A stretch of 64,000 nucleotides of DNA from UBA1660 sp964462035 (GCA_964462035.1 CAYXAP010000020.1:1-64000), one strand, 5' to 3'; shown: positions 17,028 to 25,725, counted from the first letter of the stretch. The notes: generated by a model not told the origin, from the letters alone. Numbers and translations are program-made.

Positions 17028-19404
17028 CGGAGCGGACTTCCTCGGCCGGCGTGGACGCCGCCACGGCCGCACCGAAGAGCGGACCCTGGTTCTCGATCTG
17101 GGCCACCAGCGCCTGCTGGAAGCCGAGCTGCTGATCGAAGAGCTCGTGCGTGCGCGCGAGGTACTGACCGAGCACGTCGACCGCGGCGCCCTCGCCCGCT
17201 TCCTCGACGGCCCGCTCGACGTGACCGAGGCCCTCGAGCCAGCGCTGAGCGGCCTCTCCGTGCTGCTCGACGGCGGCCGTGAAGAGCTCCGCGGCCGCGG
17301 CCAGCTCCGCGCCGCCCGCAGCGGTCGCGCCAGCGGCCTCACGCACGAGCGCCGAGGTCTCCTCGAGGCCCTTGCCGAGGCGTTCGGCCTCGGCGACGAG
17401 CGCACCGCTCAGCTCGGCCGCGTGGGCCGCGTGGCGCGCCTCGAGCGCTTCCTGGAGCCCGGCGAGCTTCTCGGCGTGACTGGAGAGGGCACCGGTCACG
17501 GCCTCGAGCCGCTCCACCTGCTGCGCCTCGAGCACGCTCTGGAGCGCGGCCAGCTTCTCGGCCTGCCCGGCCAACGAACCACTGATGGTCGCGACGCTCT
17601 CGGTCTGCTTCGCCTCGAGCGCCTCCTGCAGCGCCACGAGCCGCTCGGCCTGGCCTTCGAGCGCACCGGCGATGTCGCGCGCGCGGGCTGCCTGGCGTTC
17701 GGCCAGCCGTGCCTCGACCTCACCGAGCTGCTCGGCCTGAGCGGCACGCGCCGCGGCGAGCTCACCGGCCATGGACTCGAGGGTGAGGAGCACGCCCTCC
17801 GCGCGCTCGTCCCGGGCGGACTCGCGCTTGGCGGTCTCTTCGGTCAGCGCACCGACGCGCTCGGCGCCCGTGCGGATGGCCGCCTCGGCCGCCTGCAGCG
17901 CGGAGGCGACCCGCTCGCCGTGATCCCGTTCGGTCGCTCGAGCGCTCTCGAGCGCCTCCCGCCAGCGGTCGACGATCGCCGCCATCTGGGCGCCCGCCTC
18001 GGCGGCGCGCTCGTCCTCGCGCGTCACCACGGCGCCGAGCTGGTCGGCGAGCCGCTCGCCCAGGGCTTCGAGCCGATCGCCCACGCGCGCCGCATGTGCT
18101 TCCTCGGCGCCGCGAAGCTCCGCGAGCTGCTGAGCGAAGCGCTCCCCGAGCGCGGCTTCGGTCGCGCCGAGCGCTTCGAGGTGCTTGGCGAAGCGCTCGC
18201 CGAGCGCGGCCTGGTCGGCGCGCCGGCCCTTCGCCGCCGCCTCGAGATCCGCGGCCACGGCCATCGCCGCCGCCTGCAGGCGTTCCGCCACGGCGGTGTC
18301 CTCGTCGCGACGAGCGGCCCGCTCCTCCGCGAGGGTCTCCTGCAGCGCCGCCACGTGCTCGGCCTGAGCGCCACCGAGCGCCTCGAGCTGCTCGCGCATG
18401 GACGCCTGGAGCGCGGCGAGCTGAGCCTCGGCCGACTCACGGATCGCCGCGAGCTGGGCCGCGCTGACTTCCTGGGTGTGCTCGAGTTGCTCGGCCGCGC
18501 TCTTGCGGACGGCGCCTACGAGCTCGGCGGTCGCCGGGGCGAGGGCTGCACCCGCCGCGTCGGCCGCCTTGGCAGCGGCTCCCTCGAGCGACGCGCGGAG
18601 CTCGCCCACGGCCTCGCGGTGCGCGTCGAGCCAGGCGCCCCGGAGCGTGTCGATGCGGTCGGCGACCTGCGCGCCGCGAGCGCGCTCGTCCTCGCCGATG
18701 GTGCGGAGCACCTGCACGGCGTCCTGCAGGGCCTCGGCGGCGGCGGGCATGGCGCGCCCCTGCTCGGCGAGCTCCTCGAGCGCGGAGAGCTGGCGGCGCG
18801 ACGCGCTGAGATGCGCGAGGGGACCGGCGCAGGCAGCGTGGATGGCTTCCTGGAGGTGGCGACCGGAGCGGCGGACGAAGACCATCGCCAGCCCGAGCAT
18901 GGCCGACGAGGCCACGCCGGCCGCCGAGGTGCCGAAGCTTCGCATCAGGCCGCCCATCGGGCTGGCGAGACCGGCGCGAAGCGAGTCGACGTCCGCGCTG
19001 GCCTCGAGGGCGGTGCGCGCACCGCGGAGGGTCTCGAAGAGGCCCAGGAAGGTGCCGAGAAGACCGAGCATCACGAGCAGGCCGACCAGGAAGGGTGCGA
19101 TGACCGGCACGTCGGCCGGCATCGGGTCACGCTCGAGGTGGGCCCGAAGGCGCGCGCGAAGCCCGGTGGGTGCCGCGTCGAGATCAGGTCCCCCCTTCTT
19201 GCTGGTCAACTCGCCGAGCGCCTTGCGAAGCGCCGCGGCGCGACGTTCGCGGAGCACGAGCTCCGCCAGGCCCACGGCGAATACGCCGGCCATGACCAGC
19301 GTCAGCCCGAAGGCGAAGGTGTCGACGCCCGCGTAGAACGCGGCAGCGCGCGCGACGACCACGAAGCCGGCGCTGCCGGCGAGGAGAAGAACGAGTCGCG
19401 TCAT
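17020..19404 (-). CDS. DUF802-type MotA/ExbB-like channel with giant coiled-coil tail
   Basis: A 794-residue protein. Four membrane helices lie near residues 3-22, 31-51, 100-122 and 155-177. The third carries PFLVGLLVMLGLLGTFLGLF and the fourth region MGGLMRSFGTSAAGVASSAM, the GLLGT...T...G signature of MotA/TolQ/ExbB proton channels. From about residue 190 to 780 it is an almost unbroken Ala/Glu/Leu/Gln/Arg coiled coil with repeated blocks such as LEALGERLADQLGAV and AEKLAALQSVLEAQQVERLE. The same layout (channel plus very long cytoplasmic tail, paired with an OmpA-type subunit) is known for ZorA of Zorya defence systems. It overlaps both neighbours by a few bases. The DUF802 name is from recalled gene order. 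Confidence 0.85.
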   Translation of the reverse strand: MTRLVLLLAGSAGFVVVARAAAFYAGVDTFAFGLTLVMAGVFAVGLAELVLRERRAAALRKALGELTSKKGGPDLDAAPTGLRARLRAHLERDPMPADVPVIAPFLVGLLVMLGLLGTFLGLFETLRGARTALEASADVDSLRAGLASPMGGLMRSFGTSAAGVASSAMLGLAMVFVRRSGRHLQEAIHAACAGPLAHLSASRRQLSALEELAEQGRAMPAAAEALQDAVQVLRTIGEDERARGAQVADRIDTLRGAWLDAHREAVGELRASLEGAAAKAADAAGAALAPATAELVGAVRKSAAEQLEHTQEVSAAQLAAIRESAEAQLAALQASMREQLEALGGAQAEHVAALQETLAEERAARRDEDTAVAERLQAAAMAVAADLEAAAKGRRADQAALGERFAKHLEALGATEAALGERFAQQLAELRGAEEAHAARVGDRLEALGERLADQLGAVVTREDERAAEAGAQMAAIVDRWREALESARATERDHGERVASALQAAEAAIRTGAERVGALTEETAKRESARDERAEGVLLTLESMAGELAAARAAQAEQLGEVEARLAERQAARARDIAGALEGQAERLVALQEALEAKQTESVATISGSLAGQAEKLAALQSVLEAQQVERLEAVTGALSSHAEKLAGLQEALEARHAAHAAELSGALVAEAERLGKGLEETSALVREAAGATAAGGAELAAAAELFTAAVEQHGEAAQRWLEGLGHVERAVEEAGEGAAVDVLGQYLARTHELFDQQLGFQQALVAQIENQGPLFGAAVAASTPAEEVRSDA

Positions 19405-20312
19405 GACGGTGGTTGGCTTTCGGCGGCGGTGGCCGCTTCGGGTTCGGGGTGCGCCTCGGGGGACGCCGCGGCGGCCCGCTCGATGCAGGCGCGCACGAGA
19501 GATTCGAGGAGGGCCCGCTCTTCGCGGAACGCGGCGCGGAGCGCGCCGTCGAGGTCCGACCGCAGCTCGGCGGCGGGGCCCACGCGGAGGAAGTGCTCGA
19601 CGGCGCCGAGCTCGAGGGTCGACGGGTCCTCGTGACCCTCGACGAAGGCGACCAGGAGCGCGGTGAACGCTCCGCCGAAGCGCTCGGCGAGGGCCTGGTC
19701 GGCGTCGGCTCGTGCGCCGGCGAGGCTCCGGCGGAGGGCGGCGTCGAGCCGCTCGAGGCGCGCCGCCTGTGGGCCGAGCGCGAAGAGATCGCCCGCGGCT
19801 TCCTTCCGCATCCGAACGGCCTCGCGGCGCAGGGTGCGCACGACGGCGAGACAGCGGTGAGCCCAGAGCCGGCCGAGGTCGTCCGCGATGGCGGTCAGCC
19901 AGTCGTCGGGCCGGCCAGGGCGAGCGGCCTCCTCGGAGATGGCGCGATGAATGCGCCCAGCGCTGGGCAGAGGGCTGCGCCCACGACTCGGGTCCGCCAA
20001 GGTCTTCTCGAGCCAGCGGCCGCTGCTCTCGAGGCGGACCCGCACGTGGTCCGCCAGCCAGCGCCCATCGTCGACGCGGGGCTCCGCGGCGGGCCACTCG
20101 TCGTTGGAGAGGACCTCGGCCACCGCCACGCTGCCAGCCAGGTCGCTCCGGATCGCCAGCACCTCGACGGGCGAGCGCGGTCCGGGAAGGGGCTCCACGC
20201 CACGGAGCTGGTCCAGCCGCACGGCCAGCTCGAGGGTGTCCCGAGCGGGTGCGCTTCGTCGCAGGGCTCGCCCTGCGCGCGCGGGCGAACGCACCACTTT
20301 GGAACCCAACAT
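19401..20312 (-). CDS. DUF3348-like first gene of the motor operon
   Basis: A 303-residue soluble protein, mostly helical in the second half (CLAVVRTLRREAVRMRKEAA). Its N-terminal part includes LGSKVVRSPARAG and DTLELAVRLDQLRGVEPLPG. The stop overlaps the DUF802 start (ATGA). Position, size and sequence character fit DUF3348, which accompanies DUF802 and OmpA genes in other proteobacteria. ATG at 20312 is preferred over an upstream in-frame Met because a TTGAAC-N17-TAACCG promoter-like pair ends 7 bases before it. No catalytic motif is seen; a regulatory or docking role for the motor is inferred. Confidence 0.72.
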   Translation of the reverse strand: MLGSKVVRSPARAGRALRRSAPARDTLELAVRLDQLRGVEPLPGPRSPVEVLAIRSDLAGSVAVAEVLSNDEWPAAEPRVDDGRWLADHVRVRLESSGRWLEKTLADPSRGRSPLPSAGRIHRAISEEAARPGRPDDWLTAIADDLGRLWAHRCLAVVRTLRREAVRMRKEAAGDLFALGPQAARLERLDAALRRSLAGARADADQALAERFGGAFTALLVAFVEGHEDPSTLELGAVEHFLRVGPAAELRSDLDGALRAAFREERALLESLVRACIERAAAASPEAHPEPEAATAAESQPPS

Positions 20313-20319
20313 CGGCTCG

Positions 20320-20348
20320 CGGTTAGCGAGCGGGTGCAGACCGTTCAA
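20320..20348 (-). promoter_or_regulatory. Predicted promoter of the motor operon
   Basis: On the minus strand TTGAAC (20348-20343), a 17-base spacer and TAACCG (20325-20320) end 7 bases before the ATG. The -35 and spacing are good and the -10 is weak. The arrangement again predicts a leaderless transcript. Confidence 0.4.
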
Positions 20349-20475
20349 GCAAGATCGCACCGACCGAGACCACACCTCTTGATCGCAAATTTCGGGATTT
20401 CCTCGTGGTTCCGGCGCGTTGGATCACTTGTCCCCAGGCTGGAGAATCACCGCTCCCGCGCGATCGGCAGTCCGA

Positions 20476-20491
20476 AAAGGCGATCGCCTTT
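20476..20491. promoter_or_regulatory. Perfect 16-bp palindrome upstream of the SDR gene
   Basis: AAAGGCGATCGCCTTT is a perfect 16-bp palindrome centred about 48 bases before the predicted start point of the SDR gene. This is a plausible dimeric regulator site. Nothing else in the 219-base intergenic region is recognised apart from the two promoters. Confidence 0.45.
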
Positions 20492-20519
20492 CGCGGGCTG
20501 TGGACCGCGTTTCGCGTGC

Positions 20520-20525
20520 TATGCC
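20520..20525 (+). promoter_or_regulatory. -10-like box of the SDR gene
   Basis: TATGCC followed by 6 bases and the ATG at 20532, with no ribosome-binding site. It belongs to the recurring leaderless pattern. Confidence 0.4.
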
Positions 20526-20531
20526 CCGCTC

Positions 20532-21458
20532 ATGAGCGGTTGGAGCATCGACGACGTCCCCACGATGAAGGGCGCCCGGGTGGTGGTCACCGGAGCCAAC
20601 AGCGGCATCGGCTTCGAGGCGGCGAAGGTGCTCGCGGGCAAGGGGGCGAACGTCATCCTGGCCTGCCGGAGCGAGGAGCGAGGCCGCAAGGCGCTCGAGG
20701 CCATCGAGGCGGCGCACCCCAAGGCGACCATCGAGCTCCGCCAGCTCGACCTGGCAGACTTGTCTTCCGTCGAGGCCTTCGCCGAAGGCGTGAAGCGGGA
20801 CCACCCGACGCTCGACCGTCTCATCAACAACGCGGGTGTGATGGCGCTGCCGCTCCGACGGACCGCCGACGGCTTCGAGATGCAGTTCGGCACGAACCAC
20901 CTCGGCCACTTCGCGCTCACCGTGCGACTCCTCGGCAAGCTCCTCGAGGCGGACGACGCGCGGATCGTGACCGTCAGCAGCATGGCCCACCGCTTCGGCC
21001 GGATGCGTTGGAAGGACCCGAACTGGCAGCGGGGCTACCAGAAATGGCTCGCTTACGGGCAATCGAAGCTGGCCAACGTCCTCTTCACGATGGAGCTCCA
21101 GCGGCGGCTCGAGAAGCGCGGCGCCAAGGCGATCGCGGTCGCCTGCCACCCAGGCTTCGCGGACACGAATCTGCAGTTCGTCGGTCCGAAGCTCGAGGGC
21201 TCGAAGCTCCAGGCCTGGCTCATGAAGCTCAACAACCAGTACGTCGCCCAGGAAGCGGACGCGGGAGCGCTGCCGACGCTCTATGCGGCGACGGCGCCCG
21301 ACGCCCGGGGCGGTGACTTCTTCGGCCCCGACGGCGTGCTGGGCATCCGCGGGACACCCACCCGTGAGACGCCAGCGCGCCACGCGACCGATCCAGCGGC
21401 CGCCGCGCGGCTCTGGGACCTATCGGTCGAGCTGACGGGCCTCGGCGCAGACGTCTAG
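20532..21458 (+). CDS. Short-chain dehydrogenase/reductase
   Basis: A 308-residue SDR with all classical elements: the nucleotide-binding VVVTGANSGIGFEAA (about residues 17-31), a basic residue after beta-2 (ACRSEERG, typical of NADP preference), RLINNAGVMALP, the catalytic Ser in IVTVSSMAHRFG, and YGQSKLAN carrying Tyr and Lys. It resembles the retinol-dehydrogenase/WWOX-like branch of SDRs by its length and the C-terminal CHPGFADTNLQ. It is a cytoplasmic oxidoreductase of unknown substrate. Its stop overlaps the stop of the convergent TPR gene by 4 bases. Confidence 0.93.
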   Translation: MSGWSIDDVPTMKGARVVVTGANSGIGFEAAKVLAGKGANVILACRSEERGRKALEAIEAAHPKATIELRQLDLADLSSVEAFAEGVKRDHPTLDRLINNAGVMALPLRRTADGFEMQFGTNHLGHFALTVRLLGKLLEADDARIVTVSSMAHRFGRMRWKDPNWQRGYQKWLAYGQSKLANVLFTMELQRRLEKRGAKAIAVACHPGFADTNLQFVGPKLEGSKLQAWLMKLNNQYVAQEADAGALPTLYAATAPDARGGDFFGPDGVLGIRGTPTRETPARHATDPAAAARLWDLSVELTGLGADV

Positions 21459-22747
21459 CGGAGCGCTGCGAGGCGCTCGGCGACGACCGGACTGTCCGGG
21501 GCGCGCTCGGCCGCGCGCTGCCACGCATCGCGGGCAGCGTCGCGATCGCCCTGGCGCTCGGCGAGGAGCGCGAGGTTCATCAGCGGGTGCGGGTCCGCGC
21601 GGTCCAGCTCGGCCGCGAGGCGGAGCGCAGCCTGGGCGGCCTCGTCGTCGATGCCGATCAATGCCGCGCCGAGACCGTTGTGGGCGGCTGCGAGCGACGG
21701 GTCCCGCTCGAGCGCGCGACGGTGCGCGAACGCGGCGTCGGACTTCTCGCCGAGGGCGAAGAGCACGTTGCCGAGCTTCACCCAGCCGGCGGCATGGTGG
21801 AGGTTGTCGCGAAGCGTGAGCCGGTAGGCGTCCGCGGCCTCGTCGAGCCGGCCTTCGGCGGCCAGCAGGTCCGCCAGCGCGAGTGCCGCATCGACGCTCT
21901 CCGGCGCGAGCTCGGAGGCGCGCTCGAGCGCGGGGCGGGCCTGGGCCGGGTCACCCTGGTCGAGGGCGCTGAGTCCCAGTCCGAGCCACGCGTCCGAGCG
22001 CGCGGGAGCGAGCTCCGTCGCGTGCTGGAAGGCATCGGCGGCCTCGCTCAGCTCGCCGAGCGCGCGGGCCTGGCGACCGCGGTTGATCCATCCGTCCGTG
22101 AGCCCGGGGTCGAGGGCCACCGCGCGGCGGACGGAGTCGCGCGCGAGGTCCCACTCGCCCAGCCCCTCGAGAGCGAGGCCGAGGCGGTTGTGAACGGCGG
22201 CGACGTCGGGCTCGAGCTCCGCGAGCTCCCCGAAGGCGTCCCGCGCCGCGCGCGCCTCGGAGCCGTCGAGGGCGAGATCGCCCGCGAGGAGGAGCGCGCG
22301 TCGGTGATCGGCGGGGTCGTCGCCCTCTGCCGAGAGGATGAGCGCCTCGTTCACGTGCTCCCGAGCGTCGGCCTCGTGCCCGCGGCTCGCGGCGATGGCC
22401 GCGGCGATCAGCCGGAGGCGGGCGGTCCAGCCCGGTCGCTTCGCCTCGCGAAGCGCCCCCGCGGCGGACACCAGGTCACCGGCCTGGAGGAACGCGAGCG
22501 ACTCGGCGGCCGCGTGCTCCGCGGGCACCTCGGCGCCCAGCGCTTCGGCAGCCTCGATCGCCGCGAGGGCGTCACCGGCCGGCAGGTCGTGCAGCTCCGG
22601 CGCGTCGGCGAACGAGGTCGCCAGCAGCGCCCGCCCCTGCTCGAGGTGCTCGGCTCGCTCCCCATCCTGGTGGTGGCTCCAGAGGCCGACGCCCCCGAGG
22701 ACGAGAACGGCCGAAGCGAGGGCCACCAGGAGGATTCGGCGCAGCAT
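21455..22747 (-). CDS. Membrane-anchored TPR protein
   Basis: A 430-residue protein with an N-terminal membrane helix (LRRILLVALASAVLVLGGVG) and then about ten tetratricopeptide repeats. Recognisable units include AVHNRLGLALEGLGEWDLAR, GWINRGRQARALGELSEAAD, AWLGLGLSALDQGDPAQARP and GWVKLGNVLFALGEKSDAAF. TPR arrays mediate protein-protein contacts. The helix suggests it sits in the inner membrane with the repeats in the periplasm, but it could be a cleaved signal. It is divergent from a Ser/Thr kinase gene across 88 bases. No partner can be named. Confidence 0.85.
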   Translation of the reverse strand: MLRRILLVALASAVLVLGGVGLWSHHQDGERAEHLEQGRALLATSFADAPELHDLPAGDALAAIEAAEALGAEVPAEHAAAESLAFLQAGDLVSAAGALREAKRPGWTARLRLIAAAIAASRGHEADAREHVNEALILSAEGDDPADHRRALLLAGDLALDGSEARAARDAFGELAELEPDVAAVHNRLGLALEGLGEWDLARDSVRRAVALDPGLTDGWINRGRQARALGELSEAADAFQHATELAPARSDAWLGLGLSALDQGDPAQARPALERASELAPESVDAALALADLLAAEGRLDEAADAYRLTLRDNLHHAAGWVKLGNVLFALGEKSDAAFAHRRALERDPSLAAAHNGLGAALIGIDDEAAQAALRLAAELDRADPHPLMNLALLAERQGDRDAARDAWQRAAERAPDSPVVAERLAALR

Positions 22748-22835
22748 GCCCCGACCTTTCGAGGCTCGCGCGCGCGGGGTCAAATTTCTGACGAGTCGAG
22801 GGGTCGAAGCGACGCCTGACCTGGAGGGCCAGGGG

Positions 22836-23915
22836 ATGGTAACGTTGCACTCCAGCCGCAACTCCGCCTTGTCGAAACACCCCGCCATCGGCCGCCTCCT
22901 CGGCGGAAAATACGAGCTCCTCGCCCTCGCCGGCCGCGGCGGGATGGCCGAGGTCTTCCGTGCCACCACCCACGGTGTGGCCGGTTTCCGTCGACCCGTC
23001 GCCGTGAAGCGGATCATCGACGAGCTCAGCGAGGACCCGAAGTTCGTCGCGATGTTCGTCGAGGAGGCCCGGGTGACCGCGGCCCTCCAGCACCCGAACA
23101 TCGTGCAGATCCACGACTTCGACCGCGACGAAGACGGCGCCTACTTCCTCGTGATGGAGTGGGTCGACGGCCTGAACCTCCACGAATGGCGGATGGCCCA
23201 TCGAGCGGTCGAGGAGCCGGCCCCGTGGCACCTGGCCGCGGCCATCGGCATCGAGATCCTCAAGGCGCTCAACTCGGCGCACACCAACCGGAACGAAGAG
23301 GGGCAGCTCTCGCCGGTCTACCACCGGGACGTCACCCCACAGAACATCCTGATGGGCGCCAACGGCGTCGTTCGCCTTGCCGACTTCGGACTCGCGCGCG
23401 CGATGGATCGCGCGCGGACCACGCAGCCGGAGATGGTGAAGGGGAAGCTCGGATACATCGCGCCCGAGATGACCTCGGGCGCGGACCCCTCGGTGCAGAC
23501 CGACATCTTCGGGGTCGGCATCGTCCTCTGGGAGGCGCTCGCCGGCCGGAAGCTCTTCAAGGGCGACACCCCGCTCGAGGTGCTCCAGAAGGTGCGCGAC
23601 GCCGAGGTGCCCCCGCTGGCGGATTCGCGTCCCGACCTGCCGCAGAGTCTCTGTGACACGCTCCACCGCGCCCTGCAGAAGGAGCCCGAGCGCCGCTACT
23701 CGTCGGCGCGCTCGATGGTCCGAGCGCTCGCCAACATCCTGCGGATGACGCCGGAGTCGACCAGCAACGACGTGATCGCGCGGAGCATCGCACAAGCCCG
23801 CGACCGGCTTCGGCAGGCCGTCATCGACGACAACGCCGTCACCGAGCACCTCGACATCGAGCGACTCCGCACGGTCGACGCGGCCCCTCGCGAAGCTGCG
23901 GGCGCGCGACGATGA
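22836..23915 (+). CDS. Eukaryote-like Ser/Thr protein kinase
   Basis: A 359-residue kinase made almost entirely of the catalytic domain. The glycine loop GRGGMAEV (33-40), VAVKRI with Lys58, the HRDVTPQN catalytic loop, LADFGLARA for Mg binding, and KGKLGYIAPEM in the activation segment are all present. It should therefore be an active Hanks-type kinase. There is no membrane helix, unlike many PknB-type kinases. The HRDxTPQN variant is typical of myxobacterial kinases. ATG at 22836 is preceded by GGAGG at about 10 bases. The next gene, a TPR lipoprotein, overlaps it by 4 bases, so kinase and lipoprotein are co-produced. Confidence 0.95.
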   Translation: MVTLHSSRNSALSKHPAIGRLLGGKYELLALAGRGGMAEVFRATTHGVAGFRRPVAVKRIIDELSEDPKFVAMFVEEARVTAALQHPNIVQIHDFDRDEDGAYFLVMEWVDGLNLHEWRMAHRAVEEPAPWHLAAAIGIEILKALNSAHTNRNEEGQLSPVYHRDVTPQNILMGANGVVRLADFGLARAMDRARTTQPEMVKGKLGYIAPEMTSGADPSVQTDIFGVGIVLWEALAGRKLFKGDTPLEVLQKVRDAEVPPLADSRPDLPQSLCDTLHRALQKEPERRYSSARSMVRALANILRMTPESTSNDVIARSIAQARDRLRQAVIDDNAVTEHLDIERLRTVDAAPREAAGARR

Positions 23916-25063
23916 TGGGGGCGCGGGCGCTGGCCTGCGCCCTGCTCCTGGCGCTCTCGGCCTGCGACGGTTGCGGCAGCCAGCCTGCGACGCCAGACCT
24001 CGGCGGACCGAGCGCCACGGCTCCCACGCCGACCCCGGAGGCCGAGCCGCTCACGCCGACTGGGCGCGCGGCCGCCCACGCGCAGGCCGTGCCGGAGGAG
24101 CGTGAACGAGCGGCACGACGAGCGACGCTCCTCGGCGACGGGCGGCGCCACGGCCGTGCCGGCCGTCACGCCCAGGCGCTCCGCTCCTTCGAGGACGCGC
24201 TCGGCGACGCGGGTGGACCGGACGCCACGCTCCACTGTGAAGCCGGCTTCCAGGCCATTCGCCTCGGCCAGTGGGCGCTGGCGCGGCGACATCTGACCGC
24301 CGGGCTCTCCGTCGCCGTACAGCCCCGCCGACGGGCCGCCTGCCTCTACAACCTCGCGCTGGTCGACGAAGCGGAGCAAGACCTGGACGCGGCCATCGCG
24401 TCGCTCCGCGAATCACTCACGCTGCGTCCGAATGGCACCGTCGAGCGGAAGCTACGCGCGCTCGAGGCGGCCGCGGCGGAGGCGGAATCGCCGCCGCGCG
24501 ACGGGGCGACCGAGGCCGGCGTCCCCGGGGAGAGCGAGGCCTCCGAGGAGAGTGAGCCCTTCCCGACGATCGACGCGCTCTGCCCCGCGTCCGAGTGCCA
24601 GCGGGACGATGTGGAGATTCCGGCCCGACCCGAGGGCTGGCCGGAGCTGGCGTTCATCACCCGCGAGGTGCCCGACGAACCGATGCTGGAGACCTGGTTG
24701 GCGGCGAACGACGACTCCGGCTGGTGGGCCGTGGCTCGGGTCGGGTCCACGGACGACCGTGACGTCTACGGAGCCCTGGAAGCCGCCGAGGAGGTCGCCG
24801 AGGTCCGCTTCGAGGACGGCCGACTCGTGGTGTCGATCGCGGGTGGGCTCGACGAGCACGAAGAGGAAGCCGAACGGTACTTCGAGTGCGAGCGTGAGCA
24901 TCCGATGGACCACGGCGCGGTGATGACGTGCTTCGAAGCAGCCACCGAGGGGCTGCCTCCGCCGGAGTCGTGGGCCTTCGATCTCGTGTTCGAGCTCGAG
25001 GGTGGCGAGGTCGTGCTGGCGGAGCGGCGAGCGGGGAACGCGTCGCAGACGCCCGTGGAGTGA
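23912..25063 (+). CDS. Lipoprotein with TPR-like region, coupled to a kinase
   Basis: A 383-residue predicted lipoprotein: lipobox ALSACDGCG, a Pro/Thr-rich linker, a TPR-like region (GRHAQALRSFEDALGDAG; LGQWALARRHLTAGLSVA; CLYNLALVDEAEQDLDAAIA), an acidic linker and a C-terminal domain beginning PTIDALCPASECQRDDVEI. The start ATGATG overlaps the kinase stop. The C-terminal domain is not recognised; it is rich in Trp, Glu and Asp and has paired cysteines (ALCPASEC; YFECEREH...TCFEAA). It would act at the envelope. The functional link to the kinase is inferred from the overlap. Confidence 0.8.
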   Translation: MMGARALACALLLALSACDGCGSQPATPDLGGPSATAPTPTPEAEPLTPTGRAAAHAQAVPEERERAARRATLLGDGRRHGRAGRHAQALRSFEDALGDAGGPDATLHCEAGFQAIRLGQWALARRHLTAGLSVAVQPRRRAACLYNLALVDEAEQDLDAAIASLRESLTLRPNGTVERKLRALEAAAAEAESPPRDGATEAGVPGESEASEESEPFPTIDALCPASECQRDDVEIPARPEGWPELAFITREVPDEPMLETWLAANDDSGWWAVARVGSTDDRDVYGALEAAEEVAEVRFEDGRLVVSIAGGLDEHEEEAERYFECEREHPMDHGAVMTCFEAATEGLPPPESWAFDLVFELEGGEVVLAERRAGNASQTPVE

Positions 25064-25095
25064 GGACCGCCGGTGTCGGCGTCGCCCCCGAACGC

Positions 25096-25713
25096 TCAGA
25101 GCATGAACTGGATGAACCAGTCGAGGAACGCCGAGGCGAACGCGATCGGTAGCAGCAGTCCCAACGCGCTCCCGATCAGGTAGTCCCGGAAACGCACGGG
25201 CGAGAGCGCGAGCGCGTAGTTCAGCGGCGGCGCCATCCACAGGAGCAGCCGCAGGATGGCGACGACGCGAACCGGTCGCTCCTCCAGGCGGTCCAGGATC
25301 TTCCGGACCCGGGCGTTCTTCAGGCCGCCCAGCGCTCGGCCACCGACGCCGCGAACGACGGCGAAGCTCACCACCACGCTCACGACCGCGCCGACGTAGG
25401 CCGCCCCTGCGCCGAGCACCCGGCCGTAGGCGAGCACGGCCGCGGCCACGAAGAGAAAGCCGGGCACATGGAGGAGCTCACCGATGGCGAACGCGCCGAG
25501 GAAGATCGCGAAGCCCCAGACCCCGGCGCCCGCGATCGCCTCGCGCACCCCTTCGAGCGTGAAGCGATCGGTCCAGCCTGTCGCCGCACCGATGACGAAG
25601 AGCCCGATGAGGAAGACGGCGAGGAGCACCAACCGAAGGCGGGAGGGGCCGCTCTCGGGCGCGGCCTCGGGGTCCACGTTCTCGGGATCCGCGCTCTCGG
25701 GGGGCTCGCTCAC
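25096..25713 (-). CDS. VTT-domain (TVP38/TMEM64, DedA-like) membrane protein
   Basis: A 205-residue integral-membrane protein with about five helices. The family core is visible: FAIGELLHVPGFLFVAAA (in place of the usual E-x-x-P-G/P motif) and VVRGVGGRALGG on the loop side, then RVVAILRLLLWMAPPLNYAL, where Arg and Pro are conserved in TVP38/DedA proteins. Members are thought to be lipid scramblases or lipid flippases. The acidic N-terminal 25 residues are disordered. It has a GTG start, with TAGGGT exactly 6 bases upstream. It is divergent from the USP-like gene. Confidence 0.88.
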   Translation of the reverse strand: MSEPPESADPENVDPEAAPESGPSRLRLVLLAVFLIGLFVIGAATGWTDRFTLEGVREAIAGAGVWGFAIFLGAFAIGELLHVPGFLFVAAAVLAYGRVLGAGAAYVGAVVSVVVSFAVVRGVGGRALGGLKNARVRKILDRLEERPVRVVAILRLLLWMAPPLNYALALSPVRFRDYLIGSALGLLLPIAFASAFLDWFIQFML

Positions 25714-25719
25714 CGGCGA

Positions 25720-25725
25720 ACCCTA
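25720..25725 (-). promoter_or_regulatory. -10-like box of the VTT gene
   Basis: TAGGGT on the minus strand, 6 bases before the GTG start, with no ribosome-binding site between. It faces the divergent box at 25767. Confidence 0.35.

Noticed and set aside
15712..20312. A complete Zorya defence system
   Set aside because: The ZorAB-like motor pair is convincing, but no ZorC, ZorD helicase or ZorE nuclease gene lies nearby; the neighbours are an SDR and a cell-wall peptidase. It is reported only as a related motor.
20313..20531. A tRNA or small RNA gene in the 219-base intergenic region
   Set aside because: I found no cloverleaf or T-loop consensus; the region is explained by two promoters and a palindrome.
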